Below are positions 26,463 to 35,800 of a stretch of 64,000 nt of DNA, in pieces. Position 1 is the first letter of the stretch. The number at the start of each line of letters is the position of its first letter. The DNA is from Intestinicryptomonas porci (lineage in GTDB: Bacteria > Verrucomicrobiota > Verrucomicrobiia > Opitutales > Intestinicryptomonadaceae): assembly GCF_033971905.1 (NCBI RefSeq), contig NZ_JALBUT010000003.1, forward strand, positions 171,503-235,502. Reading direction: 5' to 3'. The notes under the pieces are model-generated. The model ran no database searches and was not told the DNA's origin. It was given only the letters and a program-made list of their open reading frames with translations. The position numbers and the translations under genes are program-made.

Positions 26463-27287
26463 CTAAAATAAAGAGAGAGAAACCGCCATAAGCATCATTC
26501 CGCTTATAACGCCGAAAACCGATTCATGGCTGTCTTCATATTCTTTTGCCGTCGGCAGAAGCTCGTCTATTGAAAGATAGACCATTATGCCCGCGGTGAA
26601 GGCAAGCAAAACTCCCAGTGTGAAATCCGTCATGAAAAATTTTAGAACCATCAGCCCGCACAGCGCGCCAAAGGGTTCTGCAAGAGCGGATATTGCCGTG
26701 TAAAGCATTGCTTTTTTCTTGCTTGCGCCTGACATGTAAATTGGAAGGGCTACAGAAATTCCCTCGGGAATGTTGTGCAGAGCGATTGCAACTGCTATGG
26801 ACGCTCCAAGAGAAATGTTTTCAACACCTGAAATGAAAACCGAAAGTCCTTCGGGGAAATTGTGGATTGTGAGCGCAATAGCGGTGAAAATGCCGACTTT
26901 TTTAATGTTTTTGCCTTTGAAATGCTTTCTGTTGCAAACACAAGTTTGGGAATTCTCTTTGCCCGGGTTGCTTTCGACTTCATTCCCCGAAATATGTTCG
27001 GGAAAAAATTTGTCGATAAATGCGCTTAGGATTATGCCTACAAAAAATGCGGATGTAGCCGCGATGTTTGCGGTTGAAAAATCAGTGTTGCTTTGGATTG
27101 ATGCTTTCGCTTCGGGCAAAATTTCCATGAAAGACACATAAAGCATTACGCCAGCCGAAAAGCTCAGTCCGAAAGAAAGAAGTTTGAACGAATTTCTCTT
27201 TATGAAAAACGTGAGAAATCCGCCGAGTATTGTCGCGCTTCCGGCAAGCGTCGCAAGCGCGAGTGCTATGATTATGTTTGTCTGCAT
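26463..27287 (-). CDS. zupT: ZIP-family zinc transporter ZupT
   Basis: A 274-residue inner-membrane importer of zinc and perhaps other divalent metals. The ZIP signature helices with the metal ligands are present: HNFPEGLSVFISG and ALHNIPEGISVALPIYMSGA. About eight hydrophobic helices are visible. The variable cytoplasmic loop (about residues 105-130) has Cys and His residues (CVCNRKH) that could bind metal. No Zur box is evident upstream. The gene stands alone between ndk and rpsU. Confidence 0.93.
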   Translation of the reverse strand: MQTNIIIALALATLAGSATILGGFLTFFIKRNSFKLLSFGLSFSAGVMLYVSFMEILPEAKASIQSNTDFSTANIAATSAFFVGIILSAFIDKFFPEHISGNEVESNPGKENSQTCVCNRKHFKGKNIKKVGIFTAIALTIHNFPEGLSVFISGVENISLGASIAVAIALHNIPEGISVALPIYMSGASKKKAMLYTAISALAEPFGALCGLMVLKFFMTDFTLGVLLAFTAGIMVYLSIDELLPTAKEYEDSHESVFGVISGMMLMAVSLSLF

Positions 27288-27343
27288 TTTATTTTATTAT
27301 CGATTTATTTTTTCGAAAATACCATAAAAAAGTATTTACGGGC

Positions 27344-27370
27344 AAAAAAAAAGCCCCCTAAAGAGGGCTT
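27344..27370 (-). terminator. Intrinsic terminator of rpsU
   Basis: On the minus strand an AAGCCCTC / GGGGGCTT stem with a four-base loop is followed by nine T, 22 bases after the rpsU stop. Confidence 0.9.
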
Positions 27371-27392
27371 GTCAAATTTGAAAATGCTTCTT

Positions 27393-27593
27393 TTAGCGAT
27401 TTTCGTAACGCTGACGGAGCATATTGTTGAAAGCGGCGATCTTGCGCTTGCGGCGTTTGATTTCGCAAGGCTTTTCAAAGTAACGCTTTTGACGGACGTC
27501 GCGAATGATGCCTTCGCGGTCAATCTTCTTCTTTAAGCGGCGCAATGCTTTTTCCATTGCTTCACCTTTGCGCATTCTTACTTCTACCGGCAT
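27393..27593 (-). CDS. rpsU: 30S ribosomal protein S21
   Basis: A small basic ribosomal protein (66 residues) next to the anti-Shine-Dalgarno end of 16S rRNA. The sequence (MPVEVRMRKGEAMEKALRR, then YFEKPCEIKRRKRK) is typical. It has a strong ribosome site, AAAGGTGG (27603-27610), nine bases before the ATG. That stands out because many other genes in this window have none. It has its own terminator. Confidence 0.96.
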   Translation of the reverse strand: MPVEVRMRKGEAMEKALRRLKKKIDREGIIRDVRQKRYFEKPCEIKRRKRKIAAFNNMLRQRYENR

Positions 27594-27602
27594 TTTTGTT
27601 CA

Positions 27603-27610
27603 CCACCTTT
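27603..27610 (-). promoter_or_regulatory. Strong Shine-Dalgarno sequence of rpsU
   Basis: AAAGGTGG on the minus strand, nine bases before the ATG at 27593. One of only a few convincing ribosome sites in the window. Confidence 0.75.
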
Positions 27611-27778
27611 CTTTTTTTTAATAAAAAATCCTTTCCGTATTTTGAAAAGGGAATGAAAGTATTTGTTAATATTTTAAGTTCGTCAAGCCTTTTCAAAATA
27701 AAAAAAATTTTTTCAGGATTAAAAAAAAATGTGTTGATTTCGGGGCTAAAATAGGAGATTAGATTTTTACTAAGGCAT

Positions 27779-29365
27779 ATGAAATACATATTTATTACAG
27801 GCGGTGTTGTGTCGTCGTTGGGCAAGGGTTTGACCAGCGGAGCATTGGGTGCTCTCTTGGAAACGAGAGATTTGAAAGTGAGAATAAGAAAATTCGACCC
27901 TTATTTGAATGTGGATGTGGGCAACATGAGCCCTTTTCAGCACGGGGAAGTTTACGTTTTAGACGACGGAACCGAAACAGACCTCGACTTGGGGCATTAT
28001 GAAAGATTTACAAACAGCCCTCTCAGCCGCTTAAACAGCACGACTTCGGGCAGAATTTACGAATCTATAATACAAAAGGAACGCCGCGGAGACTTCGAGG
28101 GCAAAACAGTCCAGGTAATTCCGCATGTTACAAACGAAATTAAGAGCGTCCTTTACGAATCGGGAAAAGACTGCGACGTCCTAATAACCGAGCTTGGCGG
28201 GACTACGGGAGATATCGAAGGCTTGCCGTTTTTGGAAGCTTTCCGCCAGTTTTCTCTGGAAGTAGGCAAGGAAAACGTCCTGTTTATCCATGTAACTTTA
28301 ATCCCATACTTGAAAGCCGCGGGAGAATTGAAGACTAAGCCTTCCCAGCAAAGCGTTGCAAAATTGCGGGAAATAGGCGTCCAGCCCGATATTTTGATTT
28401 GCCGCACAGAGCATCCCATAAGCGAGGAAATGCGCCAGAAGCTTTCGATGTTCTGCAACATAGAGCAAAAAGCGGTAATAGAAGAGCAGGACGTGAAAAA
28501 TTCCATATATGAACTGCCGTTAGTTCTTTCAAACGAAGGACTTGGAGATTTGGTTGTGGAAAAGCTCCATATTGACGCAAAAAAGAGCGACATGTCGAAG
28601 TGGAACGATATAGTAAAGAAAATTCTCTATCCGAAAGACAATGTTAAAATTGCGGTCGTCGGAAAATATGTTGAGCTTCAAGACGCGTATAAGTCTGTTT
28701 ACGAATCTCTTGCGCATGCGGGCATAGGCAATGACTGCAAAGTTAATATCGTCAGAGTCGATTCCGAAAACATAGAAAGAGACGGAGCCGAAAAATATCT
28801 AAGCGATGTTGACGGTATTTTGATTGCGGGAAGCGTAGGCAACAGGGGTATTGAAGGCAGCATTGAAGTTGCCAAATATGCGCGCGAAAACAAAATTCCA
28901 TACTTTGGCATTTGCATCGGCATGCAGGTTATGGCGATAGATTTTGCGCGAAACGTTTTGAATTTAAAAGACGCAAATTCAACCGAGTTCAACCCCGAAA
29001 CTTCGGCTCCAGTCGTTTGCTCGATGGAAGAGCAAAAAGGCGGAAAATCAATGAGAATAGGCGCTTATGACTGCGAAATTAAGCCAAACACAAAGGCTTT
29101 CGAGGCTTATAAAAAGCATGAAACAAGCGAACGTCACCGCCATAATTTCGAGCTTAACAACGCTTTTAAAAACAAGCTCGAAAATGCGGGAATGGTTGTC
29201 GGAGGCGTGAACAAGAAGTTCGATTTGGTTGAAATTTTGGAAGAAAAAGACCATCCGTGGATGGTCGGCGTCCAGTTCTACCCCGAATTCCATTCTAAGC
29301 CTTTTGCGCCGCATCCGCTGTTTTTGGCATTTGTAAAAAGCGCGATTGACCGCAAAAACAAGTAG
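27779..29365 (+). CDS. pyrG: CTP synthase
   Basis: Makes CTP from UTP, ATP and glutamine. The N-terminal synthase domain begins with KYIFITGGVVSSLGKGLTSG. The C-terminal class-I glutamine amidotransferase domain has the nucleophile in FGICIGMQVM and the His/Glu pair in VQFYPEFHSKP. The length of 528 residues is normal. The gene is divergent from rpsU, with a 185-base intergenic region. A terminator at 29381-29415 is shared with the convergent reductase gene. Confidence 0.98.
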   Translation: MKYIFITGGVVSSLGKGLTSGALGALLETRDLKVRIRKFDPYLNVDVGNMSPFQHGEVYVLDDGTETDLDLGHYERFTNSPLSRLNSTTSGRIYESIIQKERRGDFEGKTVQVIPHVTNEIKSVLYESGKDCDVLITELGGTTGDIEGLPFLEAFRQFSLEVGKENVLFIHVTLIPYLKAAGELKTKPSQQSVAKLREIGVQPDILICRTEHPISEEMRQKLSMFCNIEQKAVIEEQDVKNSIYELPLVLSNEGLGDLVVEKLHIDAKKSDMSKWNDIVKKILYPKDNVKIAVVGKYVELQDAYKSVYESLAHAGIGNDCKVNIVRVDSENIERDGAEKYLSDVDGILIAGSVGNRGIEGSIEVAKYARENKIPYFGICIGMQVMAIDFARNVLNLKDANSTEFNPETSAPVVCSMEEQKGGKSMRIGAYDCEIKPNTKAFEAYKKHETSERHRHNFELNNAFKNKLENAGMVVGGVNKKFDLVEILEEKDHPWMVGVQFYPEFHSKPFAPHPLFLAFVKSAIDRKNK

Positions 29366-29380
29366 TTTTTACAAAACAAA

Positions 29381-29415
29381 AAACGGCGGAATTTGAACTT
29401 TCCGCCGTTTTTTTT
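29381..29415. terminator. Bidirectional intrinsic terminator between pyrG and the RmlD-like gene
   Basis: An AAACGGCGGAA / TTCCGCCGTTT stem, flanked by A on the left and T on the right, so it can work on both strands. Confidence 0.9.
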
Positions 29416-29422
29416 AAAACAA

Positions 29423-30355
29423 TTAAATTTTAAACCGCTTTATTTGGGTTTTTCCCGTCAGATTTTCATACCATTTCAGGCAGCTGTCGGGAATTTTTAT
29501 CTCTTCCAAAATTTCGCTGAAATTTACCGCGGGGGTTTTTACCCTTGAAGATATGCATGACATGTCGAGACTTAAATCAATGTCTCTTGGCAAGTTCTTT
29601 TTTACTATGAATTTTTCGCAATCAAGCGAAAATTTTTCGCAAATGAGTTTTGCCGCCTGATACCTCGAAAGGCTGTCCAAACCGCAATAATGGTAAATTC
29701 CGCTGATGTTCGGACGTTCAAAAAGCTCCGTTATAAGTTCTCCGACCCTGCTTGCAGGCTCAAAACGCTTGATTTCATTGTCGGGAAGTTCAACTTTTTC
29801 TCCGCGCGCAAAAGCCAAAAAGAGCTTTTCGTCAAAGGAGCGGTTCTGCTTCAAGCTCCTGCCGCAGACGTGTGAAATGCGCAAAACAACGCTAAGAGGC
29901 GCGGCGTATTTTAAAACAGAATTTTCAGCCATTAGCTTTGTCTGTCCGTACAAGTTGAACGGGCAGGGAACATCTGTATTTTTGTACGGCGCGCAGGTTC
30001 CGTCAAAAACCATGTCGGTTGAAATGTGGATAAAGCGCGAATTCATGTGGTTTGCGAGCATTGCAAGCTTTTCGGGAAGCCGCGCGTTAAGCATATGCGC
30101 AAGTTCGGGATTTTTGTCAACGACTGCGGGGCTTGAAATTGCGGCGCAATTTAAAATTGCTTCGGGGAATTTATCCAAAAAAAAGCGTTCGACAGTCGAA
30201 AAGTCTGTCAAATCAAGCTTTACGGTTTCCACGCCGCCGATTTTCGGAAAATCCGCACTGTTTGAAATTGCGGTAACCTTATGACCCCTTGAAACGGCTT
30301 CCTTTATGAAATTGAAGCCGACAAGACCTGTTGCGCCTGTACAAATTATTTGCAT
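29423..30355 (-). CDS. RmlD-like NAD(P)-dependent reductase
   Basis: An extended short-chain dehydrogenase of the dTDP-4-dehydrorhamnose reductase family. The start at 30355 (MQIICTGATGLVGFNFIKEA) begins with the TGxxGxxG nucleotide-binding motif, and the catalytic YxxxK is YGQTKLMAEN. Related proteins make dTDP-rhamnose or act in other nucleotide-sugar or MAT2B-like roles. No rml genes are adjacent, so the substrate is unproven. An in-frame extension to 30391 is hydrophobic and probably not translated. It is divergent from hisC, with 68 bases between the starts. Confidence 0.82.
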   Translation of the reverse strand: MQIICTGATGLVGFNFIKEAVSRGHKVTAISNSADFPKIGGVETVKLDLTDFSTVERFFLDKFPEAILNCAAISSPAVVDKNPELAHMLNARLPEKLAMLANHMNSRFIHISTDMVFDGTCAPYKNTDVPCPFNLYGQTKLMAENSVLKYAAPLSVVLRISHVCGRSLKQNRSFDEKLFLAFARGEKVELPDNEIKRFEPASRVGELITELFERPNISGIYHYCGLDSLSRYQAAKLICEKFSLDCEKFIVKKNLPRDIDLSLDMSCISSRVKTPAVNFSEILEEIKIPDSCLKWYENLTGKTQIKRFKI

Positions 30356-30423
30356 GAATAAAATGAATAGAAAATTTATCTGAACTTGCAAATAATAAAA
30401 TCAAAGTCAATAATTCCAAAGCA

Positions 30424-31512
30424 ATGAAAATCGAAAATATTGTAAGAAAATCAGTTTTGAGCCAGCCTGTTTACCAGGCTGGAAAACCCATAGAGTATGT
30501 CGCAAGGGAATTCGGGCTTGACCCGGACGGCATTTTGAAAATGGCGTCCAATGAAAATCCGCTCGGTCCCTGCCCGAAAGCCATCGAAGCCGTCAGCCGT
30601 TCCCTCGATAATTTGAACTACTATCCCGACGGCGGATGCTACGAATTGGGCAGAAAAATTTCAAAAGTAATGGGTTTAAATCCGAGCCAGCTTGTGTTCG
30701 GCAACGGCTCTAACGAAGTAATCGAGCTTGTTGCGCACGCGCTTTTGGGCGAGGGAGACAACGCGGTGATGGGCGCGCAGTCGTTTATCGTTTACAAGCT
30801 TTCAACCCTTTTGATGGGCGCGGAAGCCCGCGAAGTTCCAATGCCGTCTTTGCGCTACGACTTGTCGCAAATGCTCGACGCTGTGGACGAAAAAACAAAA
30901 ATCGTCTTTCTTGCCAATCCGAACAACCCGACAGGCACGGTTTTGTCGCAAAACGAAGTTTTTGAATTCGTGAGAGCTTTGCCAGAACATGTCGTTTTCT
31001 GCTACGACGAGGCTTATGGGGACTTTCAGGATAACCCCGTTGATATTCGCGGTTTGATTGCGGAAGGCAGAAATGTCATAGGGCTTAAAACATTCTCGAA
31101 AATTTACGGGCTTGCGGGTTTGAGGGCGGGCTACGGCTATTGCTCCGAAGAACTTGCCTCGTACATAAACAGGGTGCGCGAGCCGTTTAACATGAACTCT
31201 CTTGCCCAAGTTGCGGCGATGGCGGCTTTGGACGACGTTGAATTTTACGAAAAAAGCAAAAAATTGAACAAGCAGGGCAGAGAGCAGATTGAAAAGAAAT
31301 TCAAGGAACTCGGCGTTGAATACATCTCCGAGGGCGGAAACTTCATTATGGTCAAAGTTAATGACGCCTTGAAAAAATTTGACGCCCTTCAAAGGGCGGG
31401 CGTAATCGTGCGCCCGAATGTCGGCTACGGTTTGCCGGACTGGCTGAGAATCACAATAGGTTTGCCCGAGCAAAACGAGCGTTTTTTGAGCGAGTTTTCC
31501 AAACTTTTGTAA
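30424..31512 (+). CDS. hisC: Histidinol-phosphate aminotransferase
   Basis: A PLP-dependent class-I/II aminotransferase of histidine synthesis. It has the NENPLGPCPKAIEA start region, the FGNGSNEVIELVAHALL segment, NPNNPTGT, and the PLP-binding lysine in TFSKIYGLAGLRAGYG. The length of 362 residues is normal. HisC-like enzymes also act on aromatic amino acids, so a broader role is possible because no other his gene is nearby. The CBS-domain gene follows four bases after the stop. Confidence 0.93.
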   Translation: MKIENIVRKSVLSQPVYQAGKPIEYVAREFGLDPDGILKMASNENPLGPCPKAIEAVSRSLDNLNYYPDGGCYELGRKISKVMGLNPSQLVFGNGSNEVIELVAHALLGEGDNAVMGAQSFIVYKLSTLLMGAEAREVPMPSLRYDLSQMLDAVDEKTKIVFLANPNNPTGTVLSQNEVFEFVRALPEHVVFCYDEAYGDFQDNPVDIRGLIAEGRNVIGLKTFSKIYGLAGLRAGYGYCSEELASYINRVREPFNMNSLAQVAAMAALDDVEFYEKSKKLNKQGREQIEKKFKELGVEYISEGGNFIMVKVNDALKKFDALQRAGVIVRPNVGYGLPDWLRITIGLPEQNERFLSEFSKLL

Positions 31513-31516
31513 GCGC

Positions 31517-32824
31517 ATGAGAGAGGGGCTTGCAGAACTGCTTTTGGGAGGCGCCGCCGCAATGCTTTCGTTTGTGGCGAATATGACTTTTGTGTCGATT
31601 TCGTACGCGGTTGCGGCGGTGCGCTTCGAGAATGCGGACGCAAAGGAAAAGGCGCAGCTTTCAAAATTCGAGCTGCGCCTGATAGAAAAATCCAAGAAAG
31701 TCGGCATATTTGCGGCTCTCGGGGCGAGATTTTTTCTCATGGTGGCAACGTTTGCCTTTGTGTGCGCGTCTTACGGGGTTTTAAAACTTTGCGATGCCGA
31801 GATGGGCTCCAACACGGCTTTAAAAATAGTCGCCTTCTCAATACTCATAACGCTTTTTTTGCAGTATATTTTTTGCGACTTGCCGTCCGCATGCTTTGCT
31901 TCTCAAGAACCCGTAAAAACCATAAAGCGGCACTCCAAATTCTTTTCGATTTTTTATTATGCGGTTTTTCCGTTTGAAATAGTAGCCCGCAAGGTCTCCG
32001 AAAAATTTTTCGGAAAGAGAATTTCGGAAGACGACGCGTCGTTTGACCATATCGACGTTTTGGTGAAATTGCGCACCGAAGAAGAGGAAGGCGACGAGCT
32101 TTCGCCATACGCGAAAAAAATAGTCCGCAATTCGATACGCTTAAACGAGCTTGAAATTTCGGACGTCATGATACCGCGCAACCAGGTGCAGTTTTTCGAC
32201 ATTTCCGATACGGTTTCGGAAAATTTGAAAATTGCCGCAAAATACGGGCATACGCGCTATCCGATTTGCGACGGAAATCTGGACAACTGCCTTGGAATTG
32301 TGCGCATCAAGGATATTTTCAGGGTTCTTGAAAACGGCGAGGAAGTTGACCTCATGAAAATCAAGCGCGGCATCGTCAAAGTTAAATACGAAGAGCCTCT
32401 CATTGACGCGCTCAAAAAATTGCGCCGCAACGAGCTTCACATGGCGGTTGTCGAAGACGAATTCGGGGGCATAATCGGCGTATTGACGCTCGACGGAATT
32501 TTGGAGGAAATTGTCGGGAAAATAAAAGACGACATCATAGACCTTTCAAACGCGATTTCAAAAATCGGCAAAAACACTTACAAAGTCGCGGGGCTTGCGG
32601 CAATCCACAATGTGGAGGACTTTTTGAACGTGGATTTCGACAATGACGAAGTTTCGACTTTCGGCGGGCTTATAACAAACATTCTCGGAAGGTTTCCCGA
32701 AGAGGGCGAAAAGATACAGATAATGTCTCCGCGTATGAATATTACCGTTGAAAAGGTGGGGCTTAGAAAAATAGACGAATGCAAAATAGAGCTGCTTTCG
32801 CAAAGCGGGGAAGAGGAAAAATAA
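31517..32824 (+). CDS. CNNM/CorC-HlyC family membrane protein with CBS domains
   Basis: A 435-residue protein of the DUF21-CBS-CorC_HlyC type, often called hemolysin family or magnesium/cobalt efflux protein. The N-terminal half has about four hydrophobic helices (residues 5-125). The paired CBS domains begin near DVMIPRNQVQFFDI and include IVRIKDIFRV and HMAVVEDEFGGIIGVLTLDGILEEIVG. A C-terminal CorC_HlyC domain follows (YKVAGLAAIHNVEDFLNVDF, then GLITNILGRFPEEGE). It is probably involved in Mg2+ homeostasis. It is tightly linked to hisC and precedes dnaE by 12 bases. Confidence 0.88.
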   Translation: MREGLAELLLGGAAAMLSFVANMTFVSISYAVAAVRFENADAKEKAQLSKFELRLIEKSKKVGIFAALGARFFLMVATFAFVCASYGVLKLCDAEMGSNTALKIVAFSILITLFLQYIFCDLPSACFASQEPVKTIKRHSKFFSIFYYAVFPFEIVARKVSEKFFGKRISEDDASFDHIDVLVKLRTEEEEGDELSPYAKKIVRNSIRLNELEISDVMIPRNQVQFFDISDTVSENLKIAAKYGHTRYPICDGNLDNCLGIVRIKDIFRVLENGEEVDLMKIKRGIVKVKYEEPLIDALKKLRRNELHMAVVEDEFGGIIGVLTLDGILEEIVGKIKDDIIDLSNAISKIGKNTYKVAGLAAIHNVEDFLNVDFDNDEVSTFGGLITNILGRFPEEGEKIQIMSPRMNITVEKVGLRKIDECKIELLSQSGEEEK

Positions 32825-32836
32825 AATTTTTGCAAA

Positions 32837-35800
32837 ATGAATTTCGTACATTTACATCTGCACACCGACCATAGTTTTTTAGACGGCTGCACGCGCATAG
32901 ATAAACTTATGAAGCGCGTCGGCGAACTTGGCATGCCCGCTGTCGCGATGACCGACCACGGCAACATGTGCGGTTCCATTGATTTTTACAATGCGGCGAA
33001 AAAGGCGGGAGTAAAGCCTCTTTGCGGGGAGGAAATATACTTTATTTACGACCACTCGATGGCGGATCGCCCGAAGCGCAATGTCGAAAAATCCGACGAC
33101 ATTTCCGATGTCGAAAACAACGAGGACATGTTGCGCCCCGAAAATTTCCCGAAGTATCAAATCTTCCACAAGACGCTGATTGCAAAAAATTACGAAGGTT
33201 ATTTGAACCTTGCAAAAATTTCGAGCGAGGCGTTTTTCAGGGGTATGTATTACAAACCGAGAGTCGATATTGAAACTCTTGCCAAATACTCAAAGGGAAT
33301 AATCGCGCTTAGCGGCTGCCTAAACGGGGTAGCTTCCCAATACCTGCTTTATTCGGACTACGAAAAGGCGCGCGAAGCCACCGCGAAGTTTGTGGATATT
33401 TTCGGCAAGGAAAATTATTTTATAGAAGTTCAGAACCACTTTTTGCCGATGCAGCAGAAAATCATTCCGGGCCTTGTGCGCCTTGCGAAGGATTTTGGGC
33501 TGAAAATTGTTGCGACAAACGACTCCCACTACGTTTATAAAGCCGACGCCGAGGCGCACGACGCCATGCTTTGCATTCAAACCGGCAAGCTGATAAAAGA
33601 CGAAAAACGCCTGAAATATCCTTGCGCCGAATTTTATTTGAAAACGCGCGAGGAAATGGAAGCCGCGCTTGGGGAAATAGAAGGCTGTCTTGACAACACT
33701 TTGCATGTCGCGGAAATGGTTGACCTTAAAATACCGCTTGGCGAAAACCATTACCCGCGCTATGAAAAACCCGTGGACGTTTCCTTTACTTCGGACGAAA
33801 AAAATTTCATACGCATTCTGCATCTTTACGAAGTCAAGAAAAACGAAGTTTTGAAGCAGAACGGGAAAGAGCCGAATTTTAAAATCAAAGAAGAGGACTA
33901 TCCAAAATATTTCAAAAACGGGCTTTTCTTGTTCGATCTCTGCAAAAAGGGGCTTATGGAACGCTATGGCGTCGATTACGATAATCCGGATGCTTACGTC
34001 CCCAAGGAAAACGAGCCTGAAAACCGCGCAAGAATGCTTTGCGACAAGCTCGACTACGAGCTTTCAATCATAGTCGGCGCGGAGTTTGTGGATTACTTTT
34101 TGATTGTGTACGACTACATCAACTGGGCGCGCTCCCAAAATATTCCCGTAGGGCCGGGGCGCGGTTCGGGCGCGGGATGCATGATAGCGTATATGCTCAA
34201 AATTACGGACATCGAGCCCCTGCGCTTCGGGCTGCTCTTTGAGAGAATGCTCTCTCTTGAGCGCGTTTCTCCTCCCGACTTCGACGTTGACTTCTGTCAG
34301 GCGCGCAGGGACGAAGTTATAGACTATGTGCGCAAAAAGTACGGCGAGGACAGAGTTGCAAACATCATTACTTTCGGCACTCTCGGTGCGAAAGTTGTAA
34401 TCCGCGACTTGGCGCGGGTAAACGATATGCCTTTTGAAGAGGCAAATGCTTACGCAAAGAAAATCCCCGACGACTTGAAGATAAAGCTAAAAGACGCCTA
34501 TGAAAAGTCCGACGAATTAAAGGAGTACCTGCAAAAATCCGCTCCCGCGCGCCATATTTTCGACCAGGCGCAAATTTTGGAAGGCATGATAAGGCAGACG
34601 GGCAAGCATGCCTGTGGCATCATCATCGGAGACCAGTCTCTTGACAATTTGGTGCCGATGATGATTCAGGAAGGCACACTTACGACGCAAGTCCCCAAAG
34701 GCCCTTCCGAAGAGCTTGGGCTTTTGAAAGCGGACTTTTTGGGGCTTAAAACTTTAGACGTAATTTTTGAAGCGCAGGAAAACGTGCGCAGAACCCGCTC
34801 AAATCCCAAATTCGACATAGAAAAAATTTCGCTCGAAGACCCATTGACGTACCGCCTGCTAAACAGCGGCATCACAACGGGCGTCTTTCAGCTTGAAAGC
34901 GAAGGCATGCAAAACCTTTGCAGGCGCATAGGTCTTAGCGCGTTTGAGGAAATCATAGCTCTCATAGCTCTTTACCGTCCGGGCCCCATGCAGTTTATCG
35001 ACCAGTTTATCGAGGGCAAGCGCGACAGTTCTAAAATTCAGGTTCCGCACCCGCTTTTAAAGGATTTGGTAAGCGAAACATACGGGGTTATTGTTTACCA
35101 GGAACAGGTCATGATGGCGGCGCGCATAATATCGGGCTACACGCTTGGCGAAGCGGACTTGTTAAGGCGCGCAATGGGCAAGAAGAAGCCCGAAATCATG
35201 GCGAAGCAAAAGGCAGTCTTCGTCGAGCGCGCCGAAAAAACCAATGGAATAAAAAAAGATGAAGCAGAGCGCATTTTCGCCATACTCGAAAAATTTGCGC
35301 AGTACGGCTTCAACAAGTCCCACTCCGCCGCCTACGCAATGCTTTCGTACCGCACAGCGTTTTTGAAGGCGAATTATCCTGTCGAATTTATGGCGGCGGT
35401 GCTTTCGAGCGAACTCGGCAATCTTGACAAGGTTTCAAACTTCATCAACGAATGCGAGTCGATAAACATCAAGGTTCTCGGTCCCGATGTGAATATTTCG
35501 CGCGAAGGGTTTACGCCTATAATAAATTCCTCGTGGAAGCCTGCCGAAGGTTTTATGTTTGCAGATTCCGCAGGCTCCATAAGGTTCGGGCTTGCGGCGG
35601 TTAAGGGCATAGGTGAATCCGCCGCGCGGCAAATTGTCGAAGAGCGCGACAAAAACGGCGATTTTAAGGACATCATAAACTTTGCGGAGCGTGTCAATGT
35701 AAACAAGCGCGTAATGGAAAGCTTGATTTTGTCGGGCGCGTTTGATTCTTTCGGAATAGACAGGGGCGCGCTGATTGCGAGCGCGGACGCGATTTTAAAC

